DNA of 64,000 nt, from the NCBI RefSeq assembly GCF_006442975.2, contig NZ_CP083954.1, positions 248,001 to 312,000 of the forward strand. Reading direction: 5' to 3'. Below are positions 1 through 8,422 of the stretch, in pieces. This stretch comes from Mesorhizobium sp. B2-1-1 (GTDB taxonomy: Bacteria; Pseudomonadota; Alphaproteobacteria; Rhizobiales; Rhizobiaceae). The position numbers were made by a program, and so were the translations under genes. Position 1 is the first letter of the stretch, and each line of letters begins with the position of its first letter. Under the pieces are notes generated by a model. That model made no database searches. It was given only the letters and a program-made list of their open reading frames with translations, and was not told where the DNA came from.

Positions 1-47
1 GAGAAGCCACCGGTGACGATTGCGCCGCGGCCGGAAAGGTTTGTCAT
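1..47 (-). CDS. SDR family oxidoreductase, N-terminal fragment
   Basis: Only the first 15 codons are inside the window; the gene runs off the left edge. They read MTNLSGRGAIVTGGF, the first beta strand and the start of the TGGxxGxG dinucleotide-binding loop of short-chain dehydrogenases. The ATG is at 47. It lies about 110 bases below the gamma-subunit gene on the same strand, so it may be the last gene of the acetone carboxylase operon. Substrate cannot be judged. Confidence 0.6.
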   Translation of the reverse strand, partial: MTNLSGRGAIVTGGF

Positions 48-156
48 CGGGCATGGCCTCCGCGCGGCACGGGACGGTCCATCAGTCCCGAGAGTATCTG
101 AACTTCATAGGCCAACATAACCTTCGGAGCCGGTGACGAAACTTGTGTCCTTGCCA

Positions 157-672
157 TCAGCTTTCCTTGTCCATCGGCTCCAGCGGCTCCAGCGGCTTGC
201 CCAGCCAATCGCGGTAGAAACCTTCCAGGTCGGGTTCGAAATCATGGACGATGGGATAACCCGGCGCCGCGGCCTCGACCTCGTGCAGCGTGCCGCATTG
301 CGGACAGATGAACTCGCGGATTTCCATCCATTCGGGATCCGGCAGGTCGCTGTTGGGATAGATCTCGCGCAGCGCCTCCTCGCTGTCGCGCACGATGATC
401 GAAGCCTTCAGCTTCCAGTTCTTGCGGTAGTCGCCGAAGGAATGGCCGCATTCGCAACGGGTTACCCGCTCATCGCCGCTCTGGCAGATGAAGAGGTGGT
501 CGCCAACAGGGAGCAGTATCGGATCGCTCCAGCCGACACGGTCCTGCAAAACCGCGACATATTTGAAGAACCGGTCGTCGTCCTTGTAGGCGCTCATGAC
601 GCGGCGCGTCTGCGGCCAAGGCAGGGTGCCCGCGACCAGATCGGCGATGACTTCCTTGCTGTATGAGGTCAT
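157..672 (-). CDS. acxC: Acetone carboxylase gamma subunit
   Basis: 171 residues, close to the roughly 168 of known gamma subunits. It carries two Cys pairs typical of the family, RCECGHSFGDY and FICPQCGTLHEV, suggesting a metal site. The protein is the small subunit of the ATP-dependent carboxylase that turns acetone plus bicarbonate into acetoacetate in the cytoplasm. Its start (ATG at 672) lies five bases below the stop of the alpha gene, so the two are surely cotranscribed. A frame extending further upstream overlaps the alpha gene and is rejected. Identity as gamma subunit rests on motif pattern and on its position after beta and alpha. Confidence 0.85.
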   Translation of the reverse strand: MTSYSKEVIADLVAGTLPWPQTRRVMSAYKDDDRFFKYVAVLQDRVGWSDPILLPVGDHLFICQSGDERVTRCECGHSFGDYRKNWKLKASIIVRDSEEALREIYPNSDLPDPEWMEIREFICPQCGTLHEVEAAAPGYPIVHDFEPDLEGFYRDWLGKPLEPLEPMDKES

Positions 673-677
673 GGTCC

Positions 678-2873
678 CTACTCCACGCCGAAGGTCGATT
701 TGGCGTCGACATCCCAGAAGGTTGAAAAATCCCTGGTGAAGCGCGGCGAGAGCTTGATGGCGCTGGCATACATCTTCTTCACCTCGGGCGCGAAATCGAC
801 CGCCTTCACCCGCTCGCGCTCCTTGGCCATCCACTCCGAGACCGGCCTGGCCCGAGCGAGCCGGCGCGACCGCATCTCGGCGCGGTGGCGCTTGGTGGCT
901 TCGAGATTGGCGACGGGATAGCCGTCCTCGTCCTCGTCAAGCACGATCCCGAAGACATTTTCGGCAGCTTCCCTGGTGAGATAGCCGTTCTCGACGTCCG
1001 ATGCTGTCTTGAGCGGGTCGCGCTCCAGCACGTCGCCATAGCCGCCCCCGCCATTGTAGGAATGGGTGAACACGTCGCCGGTTTTGTGGGGTGCGGTGAT
1101 ATAGGGCCCTTCCATCGTCACGTGCTGGCCTTCGAGCCGGACCTCGAGTTCGGAACGATAAGGATTGGTGCCGGTATGGTGCGCCAGCGGCGCGCCCTTT
1201 TGTGCAAGCTCGAAGATGTTGCTGTCGCGCACCGCACGGTGTTTTTGGCAGGTCGGCGCCGGATAGCCGCCGCAGAGCCCGCCATTGTCGAAGACGCGCG
1301 AGGAGTGTTCCGAGGTGACCAGCCGGAGATGGTCGGTCTTGCTGACCAGCCAGGTCGACAGGAAGGCGCAGCCGCCGCGATATTTGCCGGCGCCCCCGGA
1401 ATTGGCAACGATTGAACGGCCGATATAGACCATCGGCATGTTCTGTTCCCAGATCTCGATGTTGCCCATGTCGGATTCAGGATTCCAGCCGACATAGGCG
1501 GTGTCCAGCCCATCCTTGATGGCAAGCGCGCCGGAACCGGCGGCCGCGCATTCGAAATGCGCCATGCCGAACAGCGTGCCGTACTGGCTGGTTCCCCCCA
1601 TCTCGATCATCGGGCTGTTGACCTGGCCGACGAAGGCCTCCTCGACGAAGCCGCGGGCGATGAATGATCTCGACAGGAGCCGCTGGAAGACGCCATAAGC
1701 CGGCAAGAGCAGCGCCCAGGACGTGGCGGTGGCCACCATCTCATTGTCGGGATTGGTCCAGGTGCCATGCGGCAGCTTCAGCTCCGTCGCCATCCAGGCG
1801 CCGTCATTGACCAGGCCTTCGAAATTCATGTGCTGGGTCAGCGTCACGAACATGCCGCCATCCATGCCGGCCGGCGTGCAGTTCATGGAATGGTAGCCCC
1901 AGGGCTGCGTGCCCTCGAAATCCATGATGATCTTGCCGCCCGTGGTGATCTCCATTTCGATCGGAATGTTGTAGAGCCAGTCGGGGTCGCCGAGCGGCTG
2001 GTAGCCCGGCTTGCCCTTGGTGACGTGACCGTAAAAAGTATGCCCCCGATAGATGCCGGGAACGGTCAGTTGCCGCGTGCGGGCGAGTTGCGCGCGGCGG
2101 CCCTCCTCGATGAATTCCTTCGACACCTTCATCCAGTAGTCGAGGCCGATCTCGTCGATCAGCGCCTTGACGCTTTCGCGCATGTCGATGCAGGAGGCGA
2201 CCTTGGCCTTCTCGTCCAGCACCCAGTAGATGGGCATGCGCAGATTGCGCTCGCAGCGGATCACGTAGTCGCGCCGCAGTTCGTCGTTCTGGCCGACTTT
2301 TTCGGCGCAGACGAACAGGCCTTCGGTGAAGCGCTCCTGTGCCAGCGCCACGTCGCCGCCCGGCGTGATGCCGCCGGCCTCAAGTTCGTGGCAGACCGCG
2401 CCCGCCCAGCCGACGAGTTTGCCCGTGTGGAAGATCGGCACCACGTCCATCACGTCGGGCACCTGCACGGTGCCGATGAAGGCGTCGTTGTTGGCGAAGA
2501 TGTCGCCGTCGACGATGCGGGGATTTTCCTCGTAGCCTTGTCTGATCATCCATTTGATGAAGCGGCTCATCGTGTGCACATGCACCATGATGCCGTTGGA
2601 GAGCGCGATCGCGTCGCCCTCGGGCGTGTAGATGGCGACGACCATCTCGCCGACTTCGCGCACGCCGGGCGAAGCCGAGATGCGACGCGCCATCTCGCGC
2701 GCCGAGACGCAGTAGGCGCGCAGCTTGGTGTGCAGCGTCTCGAACTTCAGCGGATCCTGGTTGCGCAGTTCGAGATCGGTGATGCCGTCATAGCAGCCGG
2801 TCTCGTCCATGAGCCGTTCGGATTCGATCAGCCGCTCACGGAGGCGCAGGGCGGAGGCGGGTTTGTCCAGCAT
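678..2873 (-). CDS. acxB: Acetone carboxylase alpha subunit (hydantoinase B/oxoprolinase family)
   Basis: 731 residues from the ATG at 2873, which follows GAGAGGG in the right place; a longer frame to 2933 overlaps the beta gene by 47 bases and is less likely. HyuB-type features include the stretch DGDIFANNDAFIGTVQVPDV (about residue 120) and the C-terminal motif GGGGYGD. It is the larger catalytic subunit, thought to bind the metal and carboxylate the activated enol. It is somewhat shorter than the roughly 770 residues I recall for the Xanthobacter enzyme, so a related ketone substrate is possible. It starts 13 bases below the beta stop codon. Confidence 0.85.
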   Translation of the reverse strand: MLDKPASALRLRERLIESERLMDETGCYDGITDLELRNQDPLKFETLHTKLRAYCVSAREMARRISASPGVREVGEMVVAIYTPEGDAIALSNGIMVHVHTMSRFIKWMIRQGYEENPRIVDGDIFANNDAFIGTVQVPDVMDVVPIFHTGKLVGWAGAVCHELEAGGITPGGDVALAQERFTEGLFVCAEKVGQNDELRRDYVIRCERNLRMPIYWVLDEKAKVASCIDMRESVKALIDEIGLDYWMKVSKEFIEEGRRAQLARTRQLTVPGIYRGHTFYGHVTKGKPGYQPLGDPDWLYNIPIEMEITTGGKIIMDFEGTQPWGYHSMNCTPAGMDGGMFVTLTQHMNFEGLVNDGAWMATELKLPHGTWTNPDNEMVATATSWALLLPAYGVFQRLLSRSFIARGFVEEAFVGQVNSPMIEMGGTSQYGTLFGMAHFECAAAGSGALAIKDGLDTAYVGWNPESDMGNIEIWEQNMPMVYIGRSIVANSGGAGKYRGGCAFLSTWLVSKTDHLRLVTSEHSSRVFDNGGLCGGYPAPTCQKHRAVRDSNIFELAQKGAPLAHHTGTNPYRSELEVRLEGQHVTMEGPYITAPHKTGDVFTHSYNGGGGYGDVLERDPLKTASDVENGYLTREAAENVFGIVLDEDEDGYPVANLEATKRHRAEMRSRRLARARPVSEWMAKERERVKAVDFAPEVKKMYASAIKLSPRFTRDFSTFWDVDAKSTFGVE

Positions 2874-2886
2874 GGCGTTCGCCCTC

Positions 2887-5028
2887 TCAAGCGTGGGAGT
2901 AGTGGAGCAGCGTCCATTCGTCGACGAAGACACGGTCCCGCGGATGGACGACGAGGGTGGTGGCGGGGTGTTCGATGATGGCCGGGCCGGTCACCTCATG
3001 CCCCGGCAGCAGAAGATCCATCTCGTAGAGATCGGCCTTGTGCCAGCGGCCGCCAATATAGGCCTCGCGCACGCCCTTGTGCGCGGATGCGGGGTTTGAG
3101 GGGCCGAGCGGCCGCTTGAGCAGCACGGGCTTGACCTTGTCGGCGGTGGCGATCAGGCCGAGCTCGGTGATCGAGAAGCCGGCTTCGCCATAACGCGAGA
3201 CGCGATGGTTGACCTTGGCGTAGACCGCCTCGAACTCGTCGATGACCTTGCACATGTCGCCGGCCGAATTGATCGCCGAGAGCGGCGCCATCACCTCGAC
3301 GTCCTCGAGCTGGCCGGTATAGCGCATCATCAGGAACGGCACCGTCCTGATCTTGTCCAGCGCATGGCCGTCGGCCACCATCTCGTCGACCGCGGCCTTG
3401 GTGAGATCGTCCCAGACCGCGGTCACTCTGGTACCGAAAACCAGCAGCTCGGCCTCGCTTGCGCGCGCGCCGATGTCGATCTGCGTGGATACCGAATGCC
3501 GGCGCATGAAATCCGCCGTGGTGCAGCCGAACGCGGAGAAGGCGGCCGCGAACTGGAAGGTGATGATATCCTTGAAGCCGATGCCCCTGGAGCAGCCGGC
3601 CAGATGCAACGGCCCCGAGCCGCCATAGGAAAGCAATGTGAACTCCGAAGGATGGATCCCCTGGCCGGAGATGACGCGGCGCAGCGCGTTGTTGGCGTCT
3701 GCTTCCAGCATGTCGATCATGCCTTCGGCGGCTTCATCCACGCCGACGCCGAGCAGACGGGAGCACTTTTCCTCGAAGGCCTTGCGCGCCTTCTCGACCT
3801 GCAGCACGACCTTGCCGCCGAGGAAATAATGCGGGTTCAGCCGGCCGAGGATGGCGTCGCAATCGGCGATGGTCGGCTCGGTGCCGCCCCTGGCGAAGCA
3901 GATCGGGCCGGGATCGGCACCGGCGCTTTCCGGCCCGAGCGAAACTTTCTTCGTCAGCGGATCGACTTTGAGGATCATGCCGGCGCCGGCGCCGATCGTG
4001 TCGAGATGCAGCGTCGGCACATTGAGCTTGAACCGGTCCATCAGCGGCTCGTTCTCGATCCGGGTCTGGCCGCGCGTGATGACGCCCATGTCGAAGGAGG
4101 TGCCGCCCATGTCCGAGCAGATCAAGGAATCATTGCCGATCAGCTTGCCGACATAGGCCGCGCCCAAAATGCCGCCGATCGGGCCGGAGATCATGGTTTC
4201 GTGCAGGCGCGGATGGTTGATCGAGGTGAGGCCGCCGAAGGAGAGCAGCGTCTGGACGCCATATCTGAAGCCGTATTTCTTCGAGACGTCCTCGATCCCC
4301 TTGAGCTGCTTGCGGCCGCGCGAGGTGGCGTAGGCCTCGATCAGCACCGAGTTCAGCCGCGACTGCTCGCGGATGACCGGGCGCACCTCATAGCTGCTGT
4401 AGACGAGGATGTCGGCTCCGGCGGCGGCGATCTCCTCGCGGCAGATCTCGGCGATGCGCTTCTCATGCACTGGATTGACATGCGAGAAGATCGTCATGAT
4501 GCAGACCGCCTCGACCTTGTCGGCGATCAGCTTTTTCGCCGCGGCACGGACCTCATGCTCATAGAGCGGCAGGATGATGTCGCCGAACTGGTCGATGCGC
4601 TCGGTGACGCCGTGAGTGCGGCGGCGCGGCACCAGCGGATCGGGATGATGATGCGTCACAGCGTGCAGCCGGTCGGCATAGGAATAGTCAGCCCAGGCCT
4701 GCAGGCCGCGACCCATCAGGATCATGTCCTCAAGGCCCTTGGTGGTGATCAGGCCGAGTTTCCTGCCGGTGCGCGACAGCAGCGTGTTGAGCATGCCGGT
4801 GCCGGAATAGAGCACCACATTGACGCCCGAAAACAGGGCCTCGAGCGAGATGCCCCAGGCGTCCGCCGCGTCCTCGGCCGAGGCGAGGAACCCCTCGGCC
4901 TCGTTCTTCGGCGTCGTTGCCGACTTGCCGATCTTGAAGCGGCCGTCCTGATCGACAAGGATGGTGTCGGTCATGGTGCCGCCGGCGTCGATGCCGATGA
5001 CGATGGGATTGGTAGAGATATGGTCCAC
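2887..5028 (-). CDS. acxA: Acetone carboxylase beta subunit (hydantoinase A family, ATP-binding)
   Basis: 713 residues from a GTG at 5028, chosen because AAGGGAAGG sits six bases before it; in-frame starts at 5052 (ATG) and 5058 (GTG) have no ribosome site. The N-terminus has the actin-fold phosphate loop GIDAGGTMTD near residues 12-21, and a second nucleotide motif SDMGGTSFDMGV lies mid-protein, both typical of HyuA-type ATPases. The subunit phosphorylates substrate or bicarbonate with ATP. It is the first gene of the beta-alpha-gamma operon, the same order as acxABC of Xanthobacter. A divergent LuxR-type regulator lies upstream. Confidence 0.87.
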   Translation of the reverse strand: MDHISTNPIVIGIDAGGTMTDTILVDQDGRFKIGKSATTPKNEAEGFLASAEDAADAWGISLEALFSGVNVVLYSGTGMLNTLLSRTGRKLGLITTKGLEDMILMGRGLQAWADYSYADRLHAVTHHHPDPLVPRRRTHGVTERIDQFGDIILPLYEHEVRAAAKKLIADKVEAVCIMTIFSHVNPVHEKRIAEICREEIAAAGADILVYSSYEVRPVIREQSRLNSVLIEAYATSRGRKQLKGIEDVSKKYGFRYGVQTLLSFGGLTSINHPRLHETMISGPIGGILGAAYVGKLIGNDSLICSDMGGTSFDMGVITRGQTRIENEPLMDRFKLNVPTLHLDTIGAGAGMILKVDPLTKKVSLGPESAGADPGPICFARGGTEPTIADCDAILGRLNPHYFLGGKVVLQVEKARKAFEEKCSRLLGVGVDEAAEGMIDMLEADANNALRRVISGQGIHPSEFTLLSYGGSGPLHLAGCSRGIGFKDIITFQFAAAFSAFGCTTADFMRRHSVSTQIDIGARASEAELLVFGTRVTAVWDDLTKAAVDEMVADGHALDKIRTVPFLMMRYTGQLEDVEVMAPLSAINSAGDMCKVIDEFEAVYAKVNHRVSRYGEAGFSITELGLIATADKVKPVLLKRPLGPSNPASAHKGVREAYIGGRWHKADLYEMDLLLPGHEVTGPAIIEHPATTLVVHPRDRVFVDEWTLLHYSHA

Positions 5029-5090
5029 GGGTCGCCTTCCCTTGCCGAGCATGACCACAGGCTAGATTCGCGGGACCGGATCGCGCCATA

Positions 5091-5102
5091 TGCCTAAAGG
5101 CA
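5091..5102. promoter_or_regulatory. Palindrome in the acxA/luxR divergent promoter region
   Basis: TGCCTAAAGGCA has perfect 5-bp arms around an AA centre. It lies 63 bases upstream of the acxA GTG and about 40 bases upstream of the divergent regulator. LuxR-type HTH proteins bind inverted repeats, so it is a candidate operator for one or both genes. The arms are short, so chance is possible. Confidence 0.3.
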
Positions 5103-5138
5103 CAATGACGGGCGGGAGCTCGTCGCCGAAAAAGAGGC

Positions 5139-5918
5139 ATGCGCATGGGCAACATCTGGGCGCCGCTCGCCATGGCGATCGCCGCCACCGGCACCGACAG
5201 GCATGTCGACTGCCTGATCGACCTGATCGGCGCCGACATCGCGCATGACTTGGTGACGGTGACGCGCTACTCGGCGACGCAGACGCCGCAATTCGTCAAG
5301 CACCGGCGCTTCTCCGACGAGATGGTGCGGCGCTACCTTGATAATTATTACGTGTTCGACCCCTTCTACGCTTCCTGGCGGCGCGAGCGCCGGCTGGGCA
5401 TCATGCCGCTCAAGCGGCTGGCCGACGACGAGGCGAAACGCGGCCAGTACATAGCCGGCTTCCTCGCGCAATCGGAGATATGCGATGAAGTCGGCATCAT
5501 GCTGGCCGATGGCGGCGACTGGTGCCTCGGCATTTTCCTCGATCGCTCGACGACGGCGTTCAAGGACAGCGAGATCGCCCTGCTGACCGAGCGGCTGCCG
5601 GTGTTCGAGGCGCTGCACGCGCTCGACATCAAGGCGCGCGGAAGCGATTTCTCGCGCAGTTCGGCGCCCTCCAGCCCCGGCGCCTCGCCGCGCCAGCAGC
5701 CCACAATTCCAGCGAGCCTGTGGCCGGAACTGTCGCTCAGGGAAAGGGAGCTCGTGCAACTGATCCTGGCCGGCCATCCGACCGCCAACATTGCCGAGCG
5801 GCTCGGCATCACCGTCGGCACGGTCAAGAACCATCGCCGGCGCATCTATGAGAAACTCGACATCACCACCGAGCGGGAATTATTCCTGCAGTTCTTCCTG
5901 TACCGCTGGGACAGATAG
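5139..5918 (+). CDS. LuxR-type HTH transcriptional regulator
   Basis: 259 residues from the ATG at 5139, or 257 from the ATG at 5145, which is better spaced from AAGAGG. The C-terminus (about 195-258) is a LuxR/FixJ-type HTH: LSLRERELVQLILAGHPTAN followed by IAERLGITVGTVKNHRRRIYEKL. The N-terminal 180 residues contain a FDPFYASW segment but none of the usual acyl-homoserine-lactone binding residues in order, so an autoinducer ligand is not indicated. It is divergent from the acetone carboxylase operon, 110 bases away, which suggests it regulates that operon. Known acx operons use a sigma-54 activator, so this would be a different control scheme. Confidence 0.8.
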   Translation: MRMGNIWAPLAMAIAATGTDRHVDCLIDLIGADIAHDLVTVTRYSATQTPQFVKHRRFSDEMVRRYLDNYYVFDPFYASWRRERRLGIMPLKRLADDEAKRGQYIAGFLAQSEICDEVGIMLADGGDWCLGIFLDRSTTAFKDSEIALLTERLPVFEALHALDIKARGSDFSRSSAPSSPGASPRQQPTIPASLWPELSLRERELVQLILAGHPTANIAERLGITVGTVKNHRRRIYEKLDITTERELFLQFFLYRWDR

Positions 5919-6112
5919 GCCTGGCGCCGGTGGCGCTGGTGCAAGCGCTGGACAGGCAGATCGAGGGGAGCCCGGCATAACGCGCCTCAGGGATTGGCCC
6001 AGACGATCGAGGTGCATGCCGGCTTGAACTTGGCCGGCGGCGACCTCACAGTCACCCCCGAACATGGTTTCGCCGAGCGGAGCCGATTTGCGCCAGGACA
6101 GGGGAAAATGAG

Positions 6113-6865
6113 ATGCCGACGATTTTCGCGGAACGGTTTGCCGGACGCTCGGCGGTGATTACGGGCGGCGCATCCGGCATCGGCCTCGCCGTCGCACAGA
6201 GGTTGGTCCAAGAAGGCGGGCGCGTTTCGGTTTGGGACCGCGATCCCGCCCAGATCGAAGCGGCCAGGGCTTCGATCCCGGCGCTGCATGGCCAGACCGT
6301 CGATGTCGCCGACCCGGCGGCGGTGGATCGGGCGGCGCGGTCGACGATCGAGGCGCATGGCGGGGTCGACATCCTGATCACCAGCGCCGCCATCACCGGT
6401 CCCAACATGACCGCCTGGGACTATCCGGTGGAGGACTGGCGTCTGGTCATCGACATCAACATCAACGGTGTCTTCTACTGCAACAAGGCGCTCGTCCCGC
6501 ACATGCTGGAGCGCAATTACGGCCGCATCGTCAACATCGCCTCGATCGCCGGCAAGGAAGGCAATCCCAACGCTTCCGCCTACAGCACATCCAAGGCCGC
6601 GGTGATCGGCCTGACCAAATCGCTCGGCAAGGAACTGGCCAAGACCGGCATAACCGTGAACTGCGTCACGCCGGCGGCGGTGCGCACGGCGATCTTCAAG
6701 CAGATGAACCAGGAGCATATCGATTTCATGCTCTCCAAGATACCGATGGCGCGCTTTGGCGAGGTCGACGAGGTGGCGGCGCTGATTTGCTGGATCGCCT
6801 CGGAGGAATGTTCGTTCACGACGGCTGCCGTCTTCGACGTCTCCGGCGGCCGCGCCACCTACTGA
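6113..6865 (+). CDS. SDR family NAD(P)-dependent oxidoreductase
   Basis: 250 residues, full length for a classical SDR. The cofactor loop TGGASGIG is at 18-25, an NIAS catalytic Ser region at about 141-144 and the YSTSK Tyr/Lys pair at about 156-160. The Asp ending the second beta strand (VWDRD) favours NAD over NADP. A GGGGA sequence precedes the ATG. It stands between the LuxR regulator and the glucoamylase gene on the same strand, with gaps of 194 and 138 bases. It resembles the FabG/sugar-acid dehydrogenase branch; the substrate is unknown. Confidence 0.85.
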   Translation: MPTIFAERFAGRSAVITGGASGIGLAVAQRLVQEGGRVSVWDRDPAQIEAARASIPALHGQTVDVADPAAVDRAARSTIEAHGGVDILITSAAITGPNMTAWDYPVEDWRLVIDININGVFYCNKALVPHMLERNYGRIVNIASIAGKEGNPNASAYSTSKAAVIGLTKSLGKELAKTGITVNCVTPAAVRTAIFKQMNQEHIDFMLSKIPMARFGEVDEVAALICWIASEECSFTTAAVFDVSGGRATY

Positions 6866-6993
6866 TGTGGTGCGGCGCTTTCCGGCTGGCGGCAAGCAAC
6901 TACAATTGCGCGTGAGGAAGCAACCAACGGAGCTGGACAAGCGTACAATGGCCGAAGCCGGAACCCGGCAACGGCAACAATGAGGGCGAAGAC

Positions 6994-7086
6994 ATGACCA
7001 TGCGTGACAGATCGGCCCGCGCGCAATTCCTGCACCTTTCCCCGGCAATCGCGACGACCAGACCGGAGCTTGCCGCATTTGCTTAA
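6994..7086 (+). CDS. Possible 30-residue leader ORF upstream of and overlapping the glucoamylase gene
   Basis: An ATG at 6994 follows GAGGGCGAAGAC and opens a 30-codon frame ending in TAA at 7086. It overlaps, out of frame, the first 28 codons of the longest version of the next gene. It stops a few bases after TTG 7079, the preferred later start of that gene, which would fit translational coupling. The peptide has no recognisable motif. It may simply be a chance frame. Confidence 0.25.
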   Translation: MTMRDRSARAQFLHLSPAIATTRPELAAFA

Positions 7087-8422
7087 AGTCGAGCCTGCCA
7101 TCCTGTCGGACGACGACCTTCTGGATCGTTTCCAGCGCGCGGCCTTCGGCTATTTTCTGGAAAACGTGAACCCCGAAAACGGGCTGGTCGCCGACACGTC
7201 GCGGCCGAATTCACCGGCCAGCATCGCGGTCGTAGGCTTTGCGCTCTCCTGCTATCCGATCGGGGTCGAGCGCGGCTGGATGGCGCGGGAAGCAGCGGTG
7301 GAGCTGACGCTCGCCGCGCTGCGTTTCTTCTGGACCAGCACGCAAGGCAGTGGCGCTGACGTCACCGGCCACAAGGGTTTTTACTATCATTTCCTCGACA
7401 TTCGCACCGGACTTCGGGTGTGGCGCTGCGAACTGTCGATGGTGGATACGGCATTGCTGATGGCCGGCATTCTCGTGGCAGGCGCCTATTTCCGGGGCGA
7501 CGATGACGAGGAAGCCGAAATCCGCCGGCTGGCCGAGGCGCTCTACCGGCGCGTCGACTGGCGATGGGCGCAAGGCAGCAGTCCGACGTTGCGACAGGGC
7601 TGGAAACCGAAGAGCGGCTTTCTCCACTATGGCTGGGAAGGCTACAATGAGGCGACGATCCTCTATGTCCTGTCGATGGCCTCGCCCGACAGCCCGACGT
7701 CCGACGACAGCTACGCGGGCTGGACGGCGACCTATCAGTGGGAAAACATCTACGGCTACGACGTGCTTTATGGCGGTCCGTTGTTCATGCACCAGTTCTC
7801 TCATGCCTGGATCGATTTCGCCGGCATCCGCGACGCTTTCATGCGCGAGAAGAATTCGGACTATTTCGAAAACAGCCGCCGCTCGACCTACCTGCACCGC
7901 GACTATGCTCGGCATAATCCGTATGGCTATGACGGCTACGGAGAGAACCTCTGGGGGCTTTCGGCCGGGGACGGACCGGGCGGCTTTCGCAGCAGCATAC
8001 AACGGCGGCGGCGCCGGTTTTCCGGCTACGTCGCGCGCGGTGCGCCCTTCGGGCCGGACGACGGCACGATCGCGCCGTGGTCCTATCCGGCGTCGCTGCC
8101 TTTCGCGCCTGACATCTGCATGGCGGCGCTGCGCCATCTCGCGGATCGCTACCCCCAGGTGATCGACAATTTCCGGCTGCCGAGCGGCTTCAACCCGACG
8201 CTGGCCAACCGGCGAAAATTCGGCCGCGACGGCTGGGTGTCGGAAGGCCATTTCGGCCTCGACCAGGGCATCGTGGTGATGATGATCGAGAACCACCGCT
8301 CGCGCCTGGTGTGGGAGCTGATGCGTTCCAACCAGTACATCCGCCGCGGCCTTAACAAGGCGGGGTTCACAGGCGGATGGCTGTCGCAGCCGGCAAGCCC
8401 GGATGGCCGCGATGTCGCTTGA
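7004..8422 (+). CDS. Glucoamylase-family (COG5368-type) glycoside hydrolase
   Basis: 472 residues from a GTG at 7004. The conserved part begins around residue 33 (LSDDDLLDRFQRAAFGYF), so a TTG at 7079 (residue 26) with GGAG ten bases upstream is at least as likely. The fold is an (alpha/alpha)6 barrel; family signatures are GFLHYGWEGYNEA, LFMHQFSHAWIDF, NPYGYDGYGENLWGLSAGDG and DGTIAPWSYPASLPFAPD. The Glu residues in the first and third of these are the usual acid/base candidates. No signal peptide is seen, so action on an intracellular or periplasm-derived glucan is open. It overlaps the next gene by 20 bases. Confidence 0.8.
   Translation: MTDRPARNSCTFPRQSRRPDRSLPHLLKVEPAILSDDDLLDRFQRAAFGYFLENVNPENGLVADTSRPNSPASIAVVGFALSCYPIGVERGWMAREAAVELTLAALRFFWTSTQGSGADVTGHKGFYYHFLDIRTGLRVWRCELSMVDTALLMAGILVAGAYFRGDDDEEAEIRRLAEALYRRVDWRWAQGSSPTLRQGWKPKSGFLHYGWEGYNEATILYVLSMASPDSPTSDDSYAGWTATYQWENIYGYDVLYGGPLFMHQFSHAWIDFAGIRDAFMREKNSDYFENSRRSTYLHRDYARHNPYGYDGYGENLWGLSAGDGPGGFRSSIQRRRRRFSGYVARGAPFGPDDGTIAPWSYPASLPFAPDICMAALRHLADRYPQVIDNFRLPSGFNPTLANRRKFGRDGWVSEGHFGLDQGIVVMMIENHRSRLVWELMRSNQYIRRGLNKAGFTGGWLSQPASPDGRDVA

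Noticed and set aside
3205..5097. A 630-codon open frame on the plus strand opposite acxA
   Set aside because: It is the antisense of a recognisable hydantoinase A-type gene, with the D/A/G/R-heavy composition that high-GC coding DNA gives in the complementary frame, and it has no protein motifs.
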